This document shows, in pieces, positions 21,265 through 33,110 of a stretch of 64,000 nucleotides of DNA; the first letter of the stretch is position 1; each line of letters starts with the position of its first letter. The stretch spans positions 97,357,152 to 97,421,151 of the forward strand of contig OV050030.1 of the NCBI GenBank assembly GCA_920105625.2, read 5' to 3'. This DNA is from Clusia tigrina (lineage: Eukaryota; Arthropoda; Insecta; Diptera; Clusiidae). The translations under genes and the position numbers were made by a program. The notes under the pieces are model-generated. The model was not told where the DNA came from. It saw only the letters and a list, made by a program, of their open reading frames with translations, and searched no databases.

Positions 21265-21600
21265 GTGCGTTTGGTAGATTCAGGAGCGGACACCTGCCTC
21301 GTAAAATCTAGTGTTTTACGGAAAGGGCTAGATATTAATCAAATGGACGTAAGTATGCTTAACGGAGCGTTTGGAGGGTGCATCAGGGCATTGTGGTCGC
21401 TCAGAATAGGACACAGTGAAGTTAAGGGCACGAGTTTTAGAGTGCACGCAGTGGAAGTGGATAGGAAAGGTATCCCGGCTGATGGGATAATTGGCCGCGA
21501 TAATCTTTGGGGCCGCACCATACTGGATGCGCCCGAGAAGCAGTTATCATTTTCTGATGGTGATAAGAATAGAATCCTCACTGTTCCATTAAAGTCATGA
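21265..21600 (+). pseudogene. Aspartic protease of gypsy C
   Basis: The active-site triad is DSGA in MRLVDSGADTCLVKSS, and GIIGRDNL later corresponds to the ILGxD segment. The frame is open for 111 codons and ends in a stop at 21600. DSGA instead of DTGA is common in this group. Confidence 0.75.
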
Positions 21601-22016
21601 CAGGAAGGAACCGTGAATAGGGCTAAGAATTGTATGGAGGTAGTAAATGCAAGGTCAACCAGAGTAGTTACTATGCATGTAAACACGAAACTTAGGACTG
21701 TTGTTTTGCACAAGCAGCAACTTGCGGAGGGCGTATATATGGGAGAAACTATAACGCACGTTGACAAGGTTAAGTGTACGCTTGCGTACTGAATGGATCT
21801 GAAGAAAACTACTATATGGATAAGGATTTTAGGCCTAAGTTCACTAGCTATGATAATTTTAAACAACCGAATTAGAGATCGGTTAATCAGATTAAATAAG
21901 TTGATATAAGAAAAATAATGGAGAGAGTAATAGAATCACTGAAGTAAGACCCAAGCGAAAATTCAGAAGAGAAGGTATCAAGAGAAGCCATTTGTACGCC
22001 ATTTCATTACATATTT

Positions 22017-23323
22017 TTGTTGGAAGGAGATCAGCTAACGTATACACCAGAAGTAGAGCAGGAAATACCTAATAGAGTGGATCAACCACCAATTAACCAG
22101 AAACAGTACAGATTGCCACAAGCTCACAAAGATGAGGTAAACAGGCAAGTGGACGGAATGTTAAAAGAAAACATAATTTCACCGAGTATCTCGCTTTGAA
22201 ACTCACCAATAATTTTGGTACCAAAGAAGGGAGGTGCTCAGGGTCAAAAGAAGTGGAGAATGGTCGTCGATTTTAGGGAATTGAACGACGCCACTATCAA
22301 GCAGTTGTTCCCAATTCCAAGGATAGAAGAAATTCTGGATAAATTGGGGCATAGTAGATATTTTTGTACACTTGATTTAGCGAGTGGCTACCACCAAGTC
22401 CTGGTGGATACCCAAGATAAGTAGAAAACCGCGTTCAGCGCCGGTTTAGGCCATTATGAGTTCAATAGAATGCCGTTTGGATTAACAGGAGCACCTGCTA
22501 CCTTCCAACGGCTAATGAACCATGTGCTAACAGGCTTCCAAGGGTTAGATTCTTTTGTGTATCTCGATGATATTGTTATTTATGGGAAGAACTCCAGAAA
22601 TTACGAGAACACAATTTGAAATTGAACACGGAGAAGTGTCAATTTTTGCGAAGAGAGGTGGTTTATTTAGGCCATCGCTGCTCAGAGGCAGGAGCACTGC
22701 CTGACCCGCAGAAGGTGGAATGCGTTAAAAATCTAGCGATTCCGAGAAATAGAAAGGAAGTGCAAGCATTCCTAGGACTAGTGAACTATTATAGAATGTT
22801 CGTGGAAGGACTAGCCGGAATTGCTTTGCCGATTAATAAGTTGCTACGAAAAGAAGCAAACTTCGAATCGACACAGAACTGTCAGCAAACATTTGAGAGG
22901 CTAAAAGAAATAATTAGCTCGCCACCGATTTTGGCGTACCCTGACTTTGAGCAAACTTTTATCTTGACCACTGACGCTAGCAATGAAGCATTAGGGGCAG
23001 TATTGTCACAAGGGGAAGTCGGTAATGACCGACCAATAGCATTCGCAAGCAGAGCGCTTAGTGAGACGGAGAAGAGATACTCTACAATAGAGAAGGAAGT
23101 TCTAGCCATAGTATGGGCTACGAAGAATTTTAGGGCATATCTGCTAGGACGCCAATTTAAGATATACACTGATCACCAACCGTTGAGAGGCATAGCCAAT
23201 TTGAAAGACCAAACGTCTAGGCTAGCCAGGTTCAGACACAAATTGTCTGAGTATGGTTTTGAAATCATAGACAATCCTGGGAAAAAGAATCTGAATGCGG
23301 ACGCACTCAGCAGAGAACCGTAG
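22017..23323 (+). pseudogene. Reverse transcriptase and RNase H of gypsy C
   Basis: RT blocks visible in order are VPKKGG...WRMVVDFRELND, ILDKLGHSRYFCTLDLASGYHQ, FNRMPFGLTGAPATFQ and the catalytic VYLDDIVIYGK (about 22557). RNase H follows in the frame 22616-23323 with LTTDASNEALGAVLSQ, IEKEVLAIVWA, YTDHQPLR and KKNLNADALSREP. In-frame stops occur at about 22198 and 22425, and a frame change near 22600 breaks the gene. It copies element RNA into DNA. Confidence 0.85.
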
Positions 23324-23486
23324 GCACAGAAGGCATCCGTAGTGCCAACGAGGGCCAAAGCAGGGTCAGATAAGGAGAAGGCCGAGAGAATGTAAGAAAA
23401 TAAAATTGATGCGACAAGAGATGTTAGCAATGCGGGTTTCGATGCCAATGAACAGGCAGCCAGTAATGTGGAATGGCTAGAGGATA

Positions 23487-24523
23487 AAAAAGATATCCAG
23501 GCTGTTTTAAAGGGTTTCCATGATTCACCCCTAGGTGGACACCGGGGATTCTGGAAAACCCATTACAGAATTAGGCGATTATACGGATGGAAAGGTACGC
23601 TCCGAGACATAAAAAAGTAAATAAAGAGTTGCCCAAAATGTCAGGCCAACAAGAGATCAAGGCTAACAAAGATGCCAATGGTGTTAAATGACACACCTAA
23701 ACAGCCATTTGATAAAGTTCATATGGATATTGTAGCTATCTTACCTGAGACAGTTTCGGGAAATAAATACATCTTGAAGTTCCAAAATGATTTCTCAAAG
23801 TATATGGCGTGCGTGGCTATACCCTATGTTGAAGCAAGTACGGTAGCCAACGCGTTCTTTTTGAAATTGTGGCACAGTACAACATACCAAAGATTTTGAT
23901 AACTGACAATGGTTCAAATTTTGTATCGAAATTATTCTCAGAAACTTGTAATCAAGAAATTGCACAGACCACCATATCATCCACAGGCGAATGGCTCATT
24001 GGAGTGTAGTCATCGACCTCTGGCCGAGTACTTGCGCAGTTTTTCCAAGGAGGACGGCTCGAATTGGGATCACTGGTTGACCACAGCTATGCATGTACAC
24101 AACAATACTGTGCATGTATCAACGAAGCAAACTCCGTTTAGAACACTCTACGGGTTTGATTTCAACATGCCAGCAAATTTGAAGCGCAAATGTGCGTCAA
24201 TATACAATGCTGACGTTACAAATAAAGTGCAATAGTAGCAGCTACAGCGAGCGCACGAATTGGTTAGAGAACACCAGGATTGTGCTAAACGAGTAGCCAG
24301 GGAAGCCTATAACAAGGTACTAAACCCAGTAATCTTTCATGTGGGTGACCAAGTACCAATGAAGAATCAGGCTAGGAGGAAAAAATTCTCGCCTGTTTGG
24401 ATAGGTCCGTATGTAATAGCAGAGATCCGCAGCCCAGTGAAATCAGTCGTAACAATTAAGGGCAAGAATAAAAATCTACATAATAATTTATTGAAATTTT
24501 TCCACATGAGACCACACAACTAA
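23487..24523 (+). pseudogene. Integrase of gypsy C
   Basis: The zinc-binding part reads HDSPLGGHRGFWKTH followed by CPKCQANKRS. The core has HMDIVAILPE, ITDNGSNFVS (in another frame) and ANGSLECSHRPLAEY, giving the D, D and E residues. The C-terminal frame (24260-24523) has FHVGDQVPMKNQARRKKFSPVWIGPYVI. Stops at about 23618 and 23899 and frame changes inactivate it. Confidence 0.8.
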
Positions 24524-24529
24524 AGACAT

Positions 24530-27215
24530 GTGTTAACAGTGTTTTACAAGTGTAAACACAAGAATAACAATGTAAATACGTACGTATGTACTCGTATATC
24601 AAATAACACACAGAGCGCCGATTTTGAAAGTCAATACCAGTAGAAGTGTGTCACTTAAAACTCGGGCGAGTAAGAATTGACGTAAGAAAAATATGCTTAT
24701 TAGGCACTATGGCCGAACGAAGCACAGTAGAGGAAAATATATTAAATAATAAGAAACGGGTTCATTTTACACAATTTAAAAAGTAAAAATTATAAGACAG
24801 TCGTGGGTAAGTAATTTAAACTAAACGTAGAATATATACACACATACATACGGCAGTTAATGAAATGATATACGATGCGTAAGCAGTAACGCCGGCACCG
24901 TTGGTGAAATCAGCATATATGTATGTAGCTGTATAATGTACAGAATGAATGTACGAAGGTATATTTAAACAAGTAAGTAATTTTGTTAATAGGAATGGGT
25001 ATGGCCATATAAGTAAGTATGTAGGGACATATGATTAGGAATTGGGAATTTGCAGATACTGCAGCAGGCTATATGTAAATATACATAGGTTTTTACTGTT
25101 TATTGATTAGGAAATTAGCGTATGGAAAATTGAATAAATATATATGTTGAGATATAAAAAAAAATGTATAGGCAAATTGGGAAATTAACGTTAGCAATTA
25201 ATTCTAAGTAATTTAAAGCGCCTCGAATGTATGTATGTAGCCATATACGAGCTAATTACAGGGTGGAAAATACAATCGGTAATGGATATATACATACCAG
25301 GTTATAATTAAATTTAAAGCCAATAAAATGAGTGAATGCGATGAAAAATATAGTCATGCAATGGACAAAGTTTTGACATAAACGGGTTTATCTTATATAA
25401 TCTTGTTTTTGTCGGAGGGGCAAGTGAATTTGCTCAAAATTGAAATGAGTGATAGCTCACGTGTTAAAGAAGATCACGAAAAAAATTAAACGAAGTAAAA
25501 CTGATGCCCTATATGGCAATGATAAGAGATAGTCCCGTCCTCTTTTCCTCCTGGATGCATTAACAGATCCGATGATGTAAGGGGAAAGGACGAGTGGACG
25601 TAAGTTGAATGATATAGCATTCAACTGTAGAATAAGCGTATTAATTATAAGTGTTATAATTAATTATTTAAAAATCCGAATTTATGCTAAATAAGAAAAT
25701 TGTCCACAAGGGTACATATAGTATATATATGGTATATTTATTTAATTATTATATGTTGTTGAAATTGGTTTGTTAAATTAACTGGTGAAATGTTAGATCA
25801 AACTAAATATAGAAATCTAAGAAAATTAGTATAAGGATTCAGCTCTGACGATGTGAACCGAAGCAGGAAGTTCCAGGAACAGCGCATATCGGAAGACAGT
25901 GCAGGCTAATGGACCAACGTAGTATTCGGAAAGATGTGTTTTTGGAAAAACAGGGATTTTTGGCAGCTATCTAAGGTTTGGAATCCAGTTGTGACCCCAA
26001 GGATGCCAACATATTGGATTGGGGATGAATCGCTACGGATGTAATTTTAATTTTGCGAAACGGCATATGGCCGCAGCATTTCAACGCGTTGTGGATGGGT
26101 TATTGACAAGCAACGAAAAATAAACAAGTTTCCTTGCGGAGTCATGTTTTGCATTGGACAGTTTTATATAACAATGTCCACCCAGTGTATCACAATCTCA
26201 ACAGAATCGATTTTGGATAAGTTGAAGATGGGTAAAAGCTTAAGGTGGGTGACTGAAACCACCACCAAATAAAATAAGCAGAGGAGATTTGGCTCACGGA
26301 AGTTGATTGCTTCATTGAAGCGTATGTCAAATGAACATATGAAATATGATTTACATATGAAATGTGATTTAATACAAGAAGACACAGAGACTGGTATCCG
26401 ATCAGAGTACGCAAATTACATCATTAAACGTGTATCTCAGAAAAACACCGATTGTCTCCACATCAAAACCAGACGAAGTCAAAAACCATAATGAAGAAGC
26501 TCAGGAGAAAAACGTCCACCATGAAACGCATTGCTGCATAGTAAATAACGGAGGAGTATTGTAATATCTCATGTATTTCAAATGCATTTTAGCTGAATAC
26601 TATAAGCAGAGGCAGTACCACCTGCAGCCGTAAGGCACGCTATATAAGTGGAAAGAAGAAGGGCACTAAAAGCAAAGTTTTAATGGCAAACCAAATCGCC
26701 AACCTACAACATCTTTGTACGTACCGATTCAGAAAGAAGGGAGGGAGGTATGCAGAGTTCATCGAGGGACTTCACTCCGACAACGACGGCAGTCAACCGG
26801 ATCAACGGGTAGCAGAGGTCGCAGTATAACATAAGATTTTAGGTGTAAAATAGAATTGTGATATTGTACAGATGTTTGTATATACGCCAATGAGAAAAGA
26901 GTTGATGAAGGACCAAATATAAAAAGGGGAATATAGCTAAAAAAAAAACTATAAAAGAAGTACAAAAAGAAAAAACTATAAAAGAAGTGCAAAAAGGAAA
27001 AACTATAAAAGAAGTAGCAAAGAGAGAAAAAAACAAAACAACCCAAAAGTAAAAAAAGAAAAGAATACAATAAAAGAACCCAAGTGAGGCGATTTTAAAA
27101 AACAAAAAAGAGGAAAAAATTATATATATGTATTATAGGTTTAAGAAAATGCACAGATTGTTCAAAGTGCAGAAAAAAATAAATATTGTAAAAGATTCAG
27201 ATTGTCAAATATTTA
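24530..27215 (+). other. Long 3' non-coding region of gypsy C
   Basis: This 2.7 kb stretch occupies the place where an env gene or 3' UTR would lie. I find no furin-type site, fusion-peptide-like segment or membrane anchor in any frame, and only short frames such as 26303-26491. Near 26938-27030 a unit of about 30 bases with ACTATAAAAGAAGT is repeated three times. The region may be a fully eroded env or simply non-coding cargo. Confidence 0.5.
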
Positions 27216-27230
27216 GAAAGAGTGGAGGGA
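27216..27230 (+). promoter_or_regulatory. Polypurine tract of gypsy C
   Basis: GAAAGAGTGGAGGGA lies immediately before the 3' LTR start TGTTGTGAG, the position and composition expected for plus-strand priming. Confidence 0.75.
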
Positions 27231-28313
27231 TGTTGTGAGTTAGAACCAGGCTGCCTGCTCGTAGTGTCTCACATCCTCGACTCCCAGCATGTGTTAAAGT
27301 TATTTAAGAGAAACACATAATTTTAGGGTCTAAGTATTTTAAATTAATATTGAAACGTGACAAACATAACATACTTTCAGGATCCCATCTGAGTTTGGGA
27401 ATGAGTGCCCCCTGTGAGTCAAGATGCGAACTATTTGAATAAAAGCTTATTCAAGAACCATCTCTCGGTAGTATCAAAAAGAATATTCTCGAATTCTGCC
27501 GAAGTGGATACAAGCTTCTAGAAAATACGAGAATAGCGTGGAATTTTCTACTCCAACCATTCGAAAACTATAAAAGCGACAAGACTGTTCAAAGTCGAAT
27601 GCAGTAGATCAGAGACCGTAACAGTGTGTACATCAGGCATTTTAATCGAAGCAGCACTATTAGCAGTATTTGTAATTTTGTAAAGTGATGAAATTAATTA
27701 GTAAATAAAGTGACTAATGGTTTGTGAAATAAAGTACAGATTGTAAAGAAATAAACTTTAAGCCTAATATTAAATGTGTAAATTGTAATAGTTAAATAAA
27801 GCTAATTATTTTAATTTAACCAGCGATTGTTTGATTACTACACAATCCAGTGGTACGAGTCCGAGTACAGAGAGATAGAGAAATTGTCAGGAGGGCAATT
27901 TTGTAACAGAGTAAATTGTCAAGAGGGCAATTTCGTAACAATATTATCTGTGTAATATTTATTATGTAAACTTTTAGGGTGTTACAGCTTCGCAGTCGAG
28001 CCACCGAAGGGCGTTGAAATTTAGAATGCACCATCGACACATTTGGATTGGAGTAGGTCAGTTGCCTTGACCAACTGATACCAATTAACAGGTGCGGAAC
28101 TGGAACACCAGAAAGGTCAGTTCACAGACTGAGAGTACTGTTTGGAAATAGTATATAAGAATTAGTATTTTAAGAATAAATCGGCTTGTTATTTTGAATC
28201 TGAAAGTGATGTAGTGTTTCATTTCAAAGAGTGATTTAGGTTTACAGGAACACGCGCGTCCAGGACAAGCAGCGAAAGGACGCTCCCGAGGACAACAAAT
28301 ACGGTCCCCAACA
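27231..28313 (+). repeat. 3' LTR of gypsy C, split by a nested insertion
   Basis: 27231-27350 and 27941-28313 together match the 5' LTR at 17250-17763. A 26-base indel (an ACAAACAGATGCC-containing stretch is absent here) and scattered substitutions distinguish the two copies. Confidence 0.9.
27351..27940 (+). mobile_element. Solo LTR (590 bp) nested in the gypsy C 3' LTR
   Basis: The insertion starts TGAAACGTGAC and ends TTTCGTAACA, and is flanked by ATAT at 27347-27350 and 27941-27944. The unsplit 5' LTR shows one ATAT at that point. It contains a TATA-like CTATAAAAGCGAC and no coding sequence, so it is best read as a solo LTR of another retroelement left by LTR-LTR recombination. Confidence 0.8.
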
Positions 28314-28339
28314 GTTATTTATATATATATATACCTACC

Positions 28340-29175
28340 TATATATGCCTACCTCCAATATAAGGAACTTTTTTCACCTTTTTTAAAATGACTAGCTTCG
28401 GTCCAATTGACGGAATCGTGACATTATTTGGCAGTTATGGAGATGTGGATCCTACTAAACACTAAGCAAAAAGTGGGCGCTATATATTAACTGCCACGCC
28501 CACTATTAACAAATATCAATAACTTAAGATCTGGTAGAGATTTATGGACGAAATTGTACGGGAAGCAACATGTGGACATTATAAAGCTATCTGCAACAAA
28601 TGGGGCTGATCAGAGAAAAGACACGCCCACTTTTGATATAGGGAACTTTCGGGTCTAAAATTAAAATTAGCCTACCCATGCTCGTATTGATGCCAGCGGA
28701 ATAAAAATTAGCAGAAACATACATGGTGTCCATAATAGTGTGTGTGTAGAATATGGAAAACATAATACAGCTGCCACGCCCACAATTAGCCAAAAATTAT
28801 TACTGTGTTCCTTTAAAGATTTATCAATGAAATTTCACAGGAAGGTTGCGGGGACTAACATGAAACACCACACATAAATGGGCGTGGTAATTCTACAGCC
28901 ACGCCCACTATTTACATATTATTATAACTTACGACCTACGAGTATACAATATTTTTGGACGAAATTTTATATTAGTGGTTATATTGACACTAGAAAGCCA
29001 TACACAAGAAATGGGGTCGATATAATCAATTCAAGGTACCATACCAAAAATTACCGTGAATATGCTCCAAATGATGATTTATGATGAAAACATCCTCATT
29101 GTTGAACTCGCACGCACAAGAAAAGGTAAAGGGTATTTCGAAGTCGGTCTAACCCGACTTCAGACTTCTGTACTC
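28340..29175 (-). repeat. GGGCGTGG-type dispersed non-coding repeat, copy 1
   Basis: This block repeatedly contains CCACGCCCACTATT-like or CCACGCCCACAATT motifs spaced by AT-rich sequence. At its right end it has an inverted pair GAAGTCGG/CCGACTTC. The same sequences occur in opposite orientation at 34075-36625, including the outer TTCCTTATATGGGAGG-like end (here CTCCAATATAAGGAAC). It has no gene. Confidence 0.75.
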
Positions 29176-29662
29176 GTTTTATTTATTATTCTTAACATTG
29201 TACAGTGGTTATGTCTAGTTTTTCTTATTTATATTTCTTAAGATTGTTGTTATGGACTAGGACGTCTTTTCCATTCTTATCTATTATAGGATTTGCACCT
29301 AGTCTATTATTAATTTTAAATGGGCCTATGTAAGGGCTGAATTCTAAGGGTAACTTCTTTCTACACATATACTAAATTTCCTATTTTAAAATTTGAACTA
29401 TTAGATCCTATGTCGTAGTCCTTTTTCCTCTTCTCTTTTGCTTTTGTGATTATAAGTCTGGCAGTATCTTTTGCGTTTTCTAGCCTTTGTTTTCATTCAT
29501 TTAAGTATTCTTCCGGGTTGATCGGACTGATTGTTTTGATCTTTTGTTTATCTGTTAAAATAATTGGCAATTTTCCAAATATGAGTTCAAAAGGTGAGTA
29601 GCCTGTGTCGGTGGTGTGGTATTATACGAGAAAACGTAATAAGGTAAACCCTTTTCCCATTC

Positions 29663-30163
29663 CTATTCTTGTGTCGAGGTGCGTATGTATTCATTGAGAA
29701 CTCTATGATTCCTTTCTATGCTACCTAGTGTTTGGTGATGGTAAGGGGTGGATGTTTTATGCTCAAAATTTAACGTTTTGCTCATATGGTCGAATACCTG
29801 GTTCACGAATTCTCTACCCATGTCTGTTTTTATTGTATGAAAACCTCCATACTTTAGTATGAATTTTTCCAGTAAAGTATTGGCAACTTCTAAAGATTCT
29901 TTTGTATACATAGGATATGCCTCAATGTATTTAGTTAGTTGGCACTGAAGTGTTAAAATGTATTTATATCCGTTTGAAATACGGAGTGGTCCTACTGTGT
30001 CCATTTCTACTATTTGGAAACTTGTCGATGAGGTGTCTGTAATGACCATCTTTTCTCTTATGTGTTTTGTTGTTTTGTTTTTTGCACATATCTCGCAGTT
30101 ATTTATATATACCTTCACCATTTTTGTAATATTTTTCCATTTGTATTTTTGTTTTAACTTCAA
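29663..30163 (-). pseudogene. Gypsy B integrase, copy 2
   Basis: An open frame of 166 codons includes the second half of the zinc-binding motif (CEICAKNKTTKH), the core EMDTVGPLRI, TDMGREFVN and GSIERNHRVLNEY with all three acidic residues. The upstream histidine pair lies beyond a frame change and the C-terminal region (29281-29640) is shifted, so the gene is broken at both ends. Confidence 0.8.
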
Positions 30164-30251
30164 TAAAGTTCTTCTTACTCCAGGATGTCTGGATGTTTGC
30201 GTGCAATGGTTATTATTTATGAGTTTCTGTTGCTCATTTATATCATGTATA

Positions 30252-30938
30252 TTACGTGGGGGCTTTAGCTATATTCTCAATATATATATTCTTATATAAG
30301 GCCTTTAAATTATCTTCATTAATAAGATCGAACAAAGTATCGTCTTTTGAAAGAGCGATCTTGTCGATTCCATGACTGATCAAAAATTGAGTAAACTTCC
30401 TCATGACCGTACCGAGGAGTAAGTCAGATTTATCGCTTAACTCGATCAGTATATTTTTATAGTCGACTGTAATATTTGGCAAACTTGTATTCTTTATACG
30501 CATATTTCGCTCGAGCTCCCCTTTTAAAATTTTGCACTTTAACTGCTTTAAATTTCGAATATCCCATAAAGATGTACTGTTCCATATATAGAGGTGCGCG
30601 CTCCTCTTGTCTGGTTGTTCAGTGATTTCATCTGTTTGTTTTTTCTTCATGCTTCTTGTGATTGCCATAACTGTGGGTATCATTGCCTTTAATGTATCAG
30701 AATTTAATTCTATTCTTGACAAAGCATCTGCGTTAGTATTATTTTTACCCTGTTTGTATATAATTTTAAAGTCATATTCCATCAAGTCTAGTCGGATACG
30801 AGTCATTCTAGATGAGGGGTTGTTGGGTGTAAACAGTGATACTAGTGGTCTGTGATATGTTACTACTCTGAATTTCGTTCCAAACAGGTAGGGGCAAAAA
30901 TGATTAATACCCCTATGAATGGCTAATAATTCTTTCAA
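30252..30938 (-). pseudogene. Gypsy B RNase H and linker
   Basis: The frame of 228 codons starts in RNase H (MKELLAIHRGINHFCPYL, FRVVTYHRPL where the usual D is replaced by Y, and KNNTNADALSRIE). It continues into a linker with a basic stretch (RSMKKKQTDE). The aspartate of the TDHRPL motif is lost, which would weaken activity. RT is missing upstream. Confidence 0.75.
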
Positions 30939-30939
30939 T

Positions 30940-31455
30940 TACTGGTTTAACTAAACATATTTTCTTTTCAAAACTTAAATGAAAAATTTTGGTTTTGTGA
31001 ATTTACTATTAAAAAGTAAGCCCAAAATGTCATTCATTTTGGTGTTTTTTGCAACATTTTGTAACTGATTTTATAATTTTTCGTGGTTTTCTAATGCGTT
31101 TGTTTAATGTTTCTTTCATTACAATATATTTATAATAATAACATTCATATTATATATGGTATCTAAATTAAATGAAAAGTCACGCTTGTATACGTATATA
31201 AAAATATTAAAGATTCTTAACTAATATTTAAATGTATTAAGTTGCTTAGCTATAATATTAAAATAAATTATTTGTAAGAAGTTTTGCTTACTCTGTTTCT
31301 AGACAAAATTATGTAAAGCTAAAATTATAACCATTTCCTGTGTTATTATTATTTTTTTATTTTATGAACATTTACAACAAAGGTCAAAGATATATATTTT
31401 TTTTATATTAAATACAAATATAGTTTAGGAGAATGAGACACAAAAATAGTTTTAA
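30940..31455. other. AT-rich stretch without genes
   Basis: I see no open frame, repeat or element end here. An AATATAAAAAAAATATAT stretch around 31388-31410 lies just downstream of the PPP1R14-like pseudogene on the minus strand and could be a remnant poly-A tail. Confidence 0.5.
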
Positions 31456-31459
31456 ATGT

Positions 31460-31849
31460 TTACAGCGTTTTAGCACGCTCCAAAAGATCCCTGCAAAATT
31501 TCGATATTTCCGATTGTGTTCGCTTACAGACTGACAATAACTTAATGCTGACATTAAGCTGACAGCTGACATTCTTATGTCATCTGTGTCCATATCTAAA
31601 ATGTCATCGTTGTCTACCTCGATGACCTCACACGGGTGTATCAAAAAGTTTCTACAGTTCATCATACACCCACATCTCCAAAGCCAGTCGCTTTTGTATT
31701 ACACACATCTGATGGAAACCATATTTGGCGGTTAGGAACTTCTTCTGTCGCTCCGCCACTTCGGAACTTCTCTCATTAAAATTGATGCGTAAATTTTTTT
31801 TGTTCTGTGAACGCTCACAATTATTCATTTGTTTTAGACCGTACTGCAT
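31460..31849 (-). pseudogene. PPP1R14-like phosphatase-1 inhibitor pseudogene
   Basis: The minus strand encodes NFNERSSEVAERQKKFLTAK, GFHQMCVIQKRLALEMWVYD, then EVIEVDNDDILDMDTDD and, back in the first frame, SKFCRDLLERAKTL before a stop at 31460. This order matches the PP1-inhibitor domain of the PPP1R14 (CPI-17) family, whose members block protein phosphatase 1. A TAG follows EMWVYDEL, and two compensating frame changes bracket the acidic segment. No intron is evident, so a processed (retrocopied) pseudogene is most likely. It is the only clear host-gene sequence in the window. Confidence 0.7.
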
Positions 31850-31859
31850 TTTGGATTGG

Positions 31860-32735
31860 CTTGAAAAGAACTTTGGTAGATTTTACGTTGTCTTATTACT
31901 GTCTTTTTTGAAGTGGGTGTGTCTGCATTCACTATAGCCAAGGTTTGCGAAATCGAGGACATCAATTTAATACATCAATTAAATTCGGCAGGACCCAACA
32001 TCAGAAGTGCCAGTTTGGCAGGATCGCCATGTAACAAGTGTTAACTACTATCTGTTTACCCTACGAAGATGTTGGGCTCATTTGATATTCTGATTTGCGG
32101 GAGAGCTTGTGCACTTAGTACTCAGCGCCTAAAGAGGCAGATAGTAGAACCAACGGCTACAAGAACAAAAGCATGCAGGAGTGGCAGTAAAAGTGACTGC
32201 AAACGGCATATGGACTCTTTTTCCTGCTGCACACCACTCGAAACGGACCAAGGGAACGAATTCATTTTTGAAGTATTACAGGTTGGTCATTACTTATTTT
32301 CTGCCGTTAGGAAATAGTTAGGCGGTATTGTGGCTGGCTTGCTTAAAATGGTTGCTCATGCCCCGAATCCAAATATTGTGGAGGCGATGTATTCACATTC
32401 AATTTTTAGAGAAAACTTCTGCATCAATATCACATTCCATTTGGAACTATTTTTGAATATCGTAACAATACTCCATTTCTTTCGAGATGGTTTCAGTCCT
32501 ATCAAATCTTTCAAAAACATCAGAGTAGGTACGATGTAGTCGATTTTATATATTGCAGGCTGCCACTTCCACATAAATGGAGAGTGGTATTTTCACTCCA
32601 GCGTCCATTTTCTTTTAACCATAAGAATCCATGTGCTGTATTATGCGGTGGACTGTATTTGTATGTTGCCTTAATATATTGTTTTCTTTACTTTCTATTT
32701 TATATAATTGTAGCTTACACTTAAAAATTTCATAT
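31860..32735. other. Region without recognisable genes
   Basis: Two short frames (32069-32317 and 32330-32539) have no recognisable domain and normal surroundings. No repeat with another copy in the window is seen. Confidence 0.5.
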
Positions 32736-32739
32736 AATA

Positions 32740-33110
32740 TAAGAGGAATGTTGCGCGTTCGGCGGTTTGATCGAGAGTGAAAGGTCAAAAAGACGAAAGA
32801 AGCCGAAGTATCCTTCGTTTATGGCGATGTGTCCCACGCCGATGCCCCGGACGCATGAGCCGGCCGCATGAGACAGCCGCTCAGTCGCGCTCTTTCGTAC
32901 AGTGCGGATTTTTGGTCCGTACTGTCCGTGCAGAACGCGGCGAACGACCGACAGCATGGTGTCCCAAACACAGGCGGGAGACTTCACGGAATGAGGATTC
33001 GGTGTCAACACCATGGTAGTTGTTTATTCAATGAAGAGATCTATTGGAATAAGATGCATGATAACGTCCAAAGTCTCCGTTGGACAGAAAAGAATGGCTG
33101 ACGCCGCACA
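32740..33110. other. GC-rich segment of unknown origin
   Basis: This block is clearly richer in G+C than its neighbours and rich in CG dinucleotides, with overlapping open frames on both strands (32777-33019 plus; 32730-33014 minus, 94 codons). None of the translations shows a domain I know. It may be an exon fragment or part of an unrecognised transposon. Confidence 0.4.

Larger units (their letters stand above)
17250..28313 (+). mobile_element. Gypsy element C, full-length but decayed (11.1 kb)
   Basis: The element has LTRs starting TGTTGTGAG and ending CCCCAACA, a primer site, gag with a coiled coil, zinc knuckles, protease, RT, RNase H, integrase, a long 3' non-coding region, a polypurine tract and a 3' LTR, bounded by GTTA duplications. 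It inserted into the integrase of gypsy B copy 1. The LTRs differ by more than a dozen substitutions plus an indel, and pol is broken in several places, so it is old. Its 3' LTR contains a later solo-LTR insertion. Gene order (RT, RNase H, integrase) is Ty3/gypsy. Confidence 0.85.
29176..30938 (-). mobile_element. Gypsy B, copy 2 (RNase H to 3' region)
   Basis: The copy covers RNase H, the integrase and the 3' part on the minus strand, and ends abruptly near 30940 where RT should begin. Its integrase is nearly the same as in copy 1 (16376-17249). No LTR is recognised. Confidence 0.8.

Noticed and set aside
26759..27105. Phe-rich minus-strand frames
   Set aside because: They arise from an A-rich tandem stretch of gypsy C read in reverse.
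32069..32539. Two short frames as possible host genes
   Set aside because: No domain, no splice structure and no repeat context. TDQGNEFIFE is weakly reminiscent of an integrase but too short to support it.
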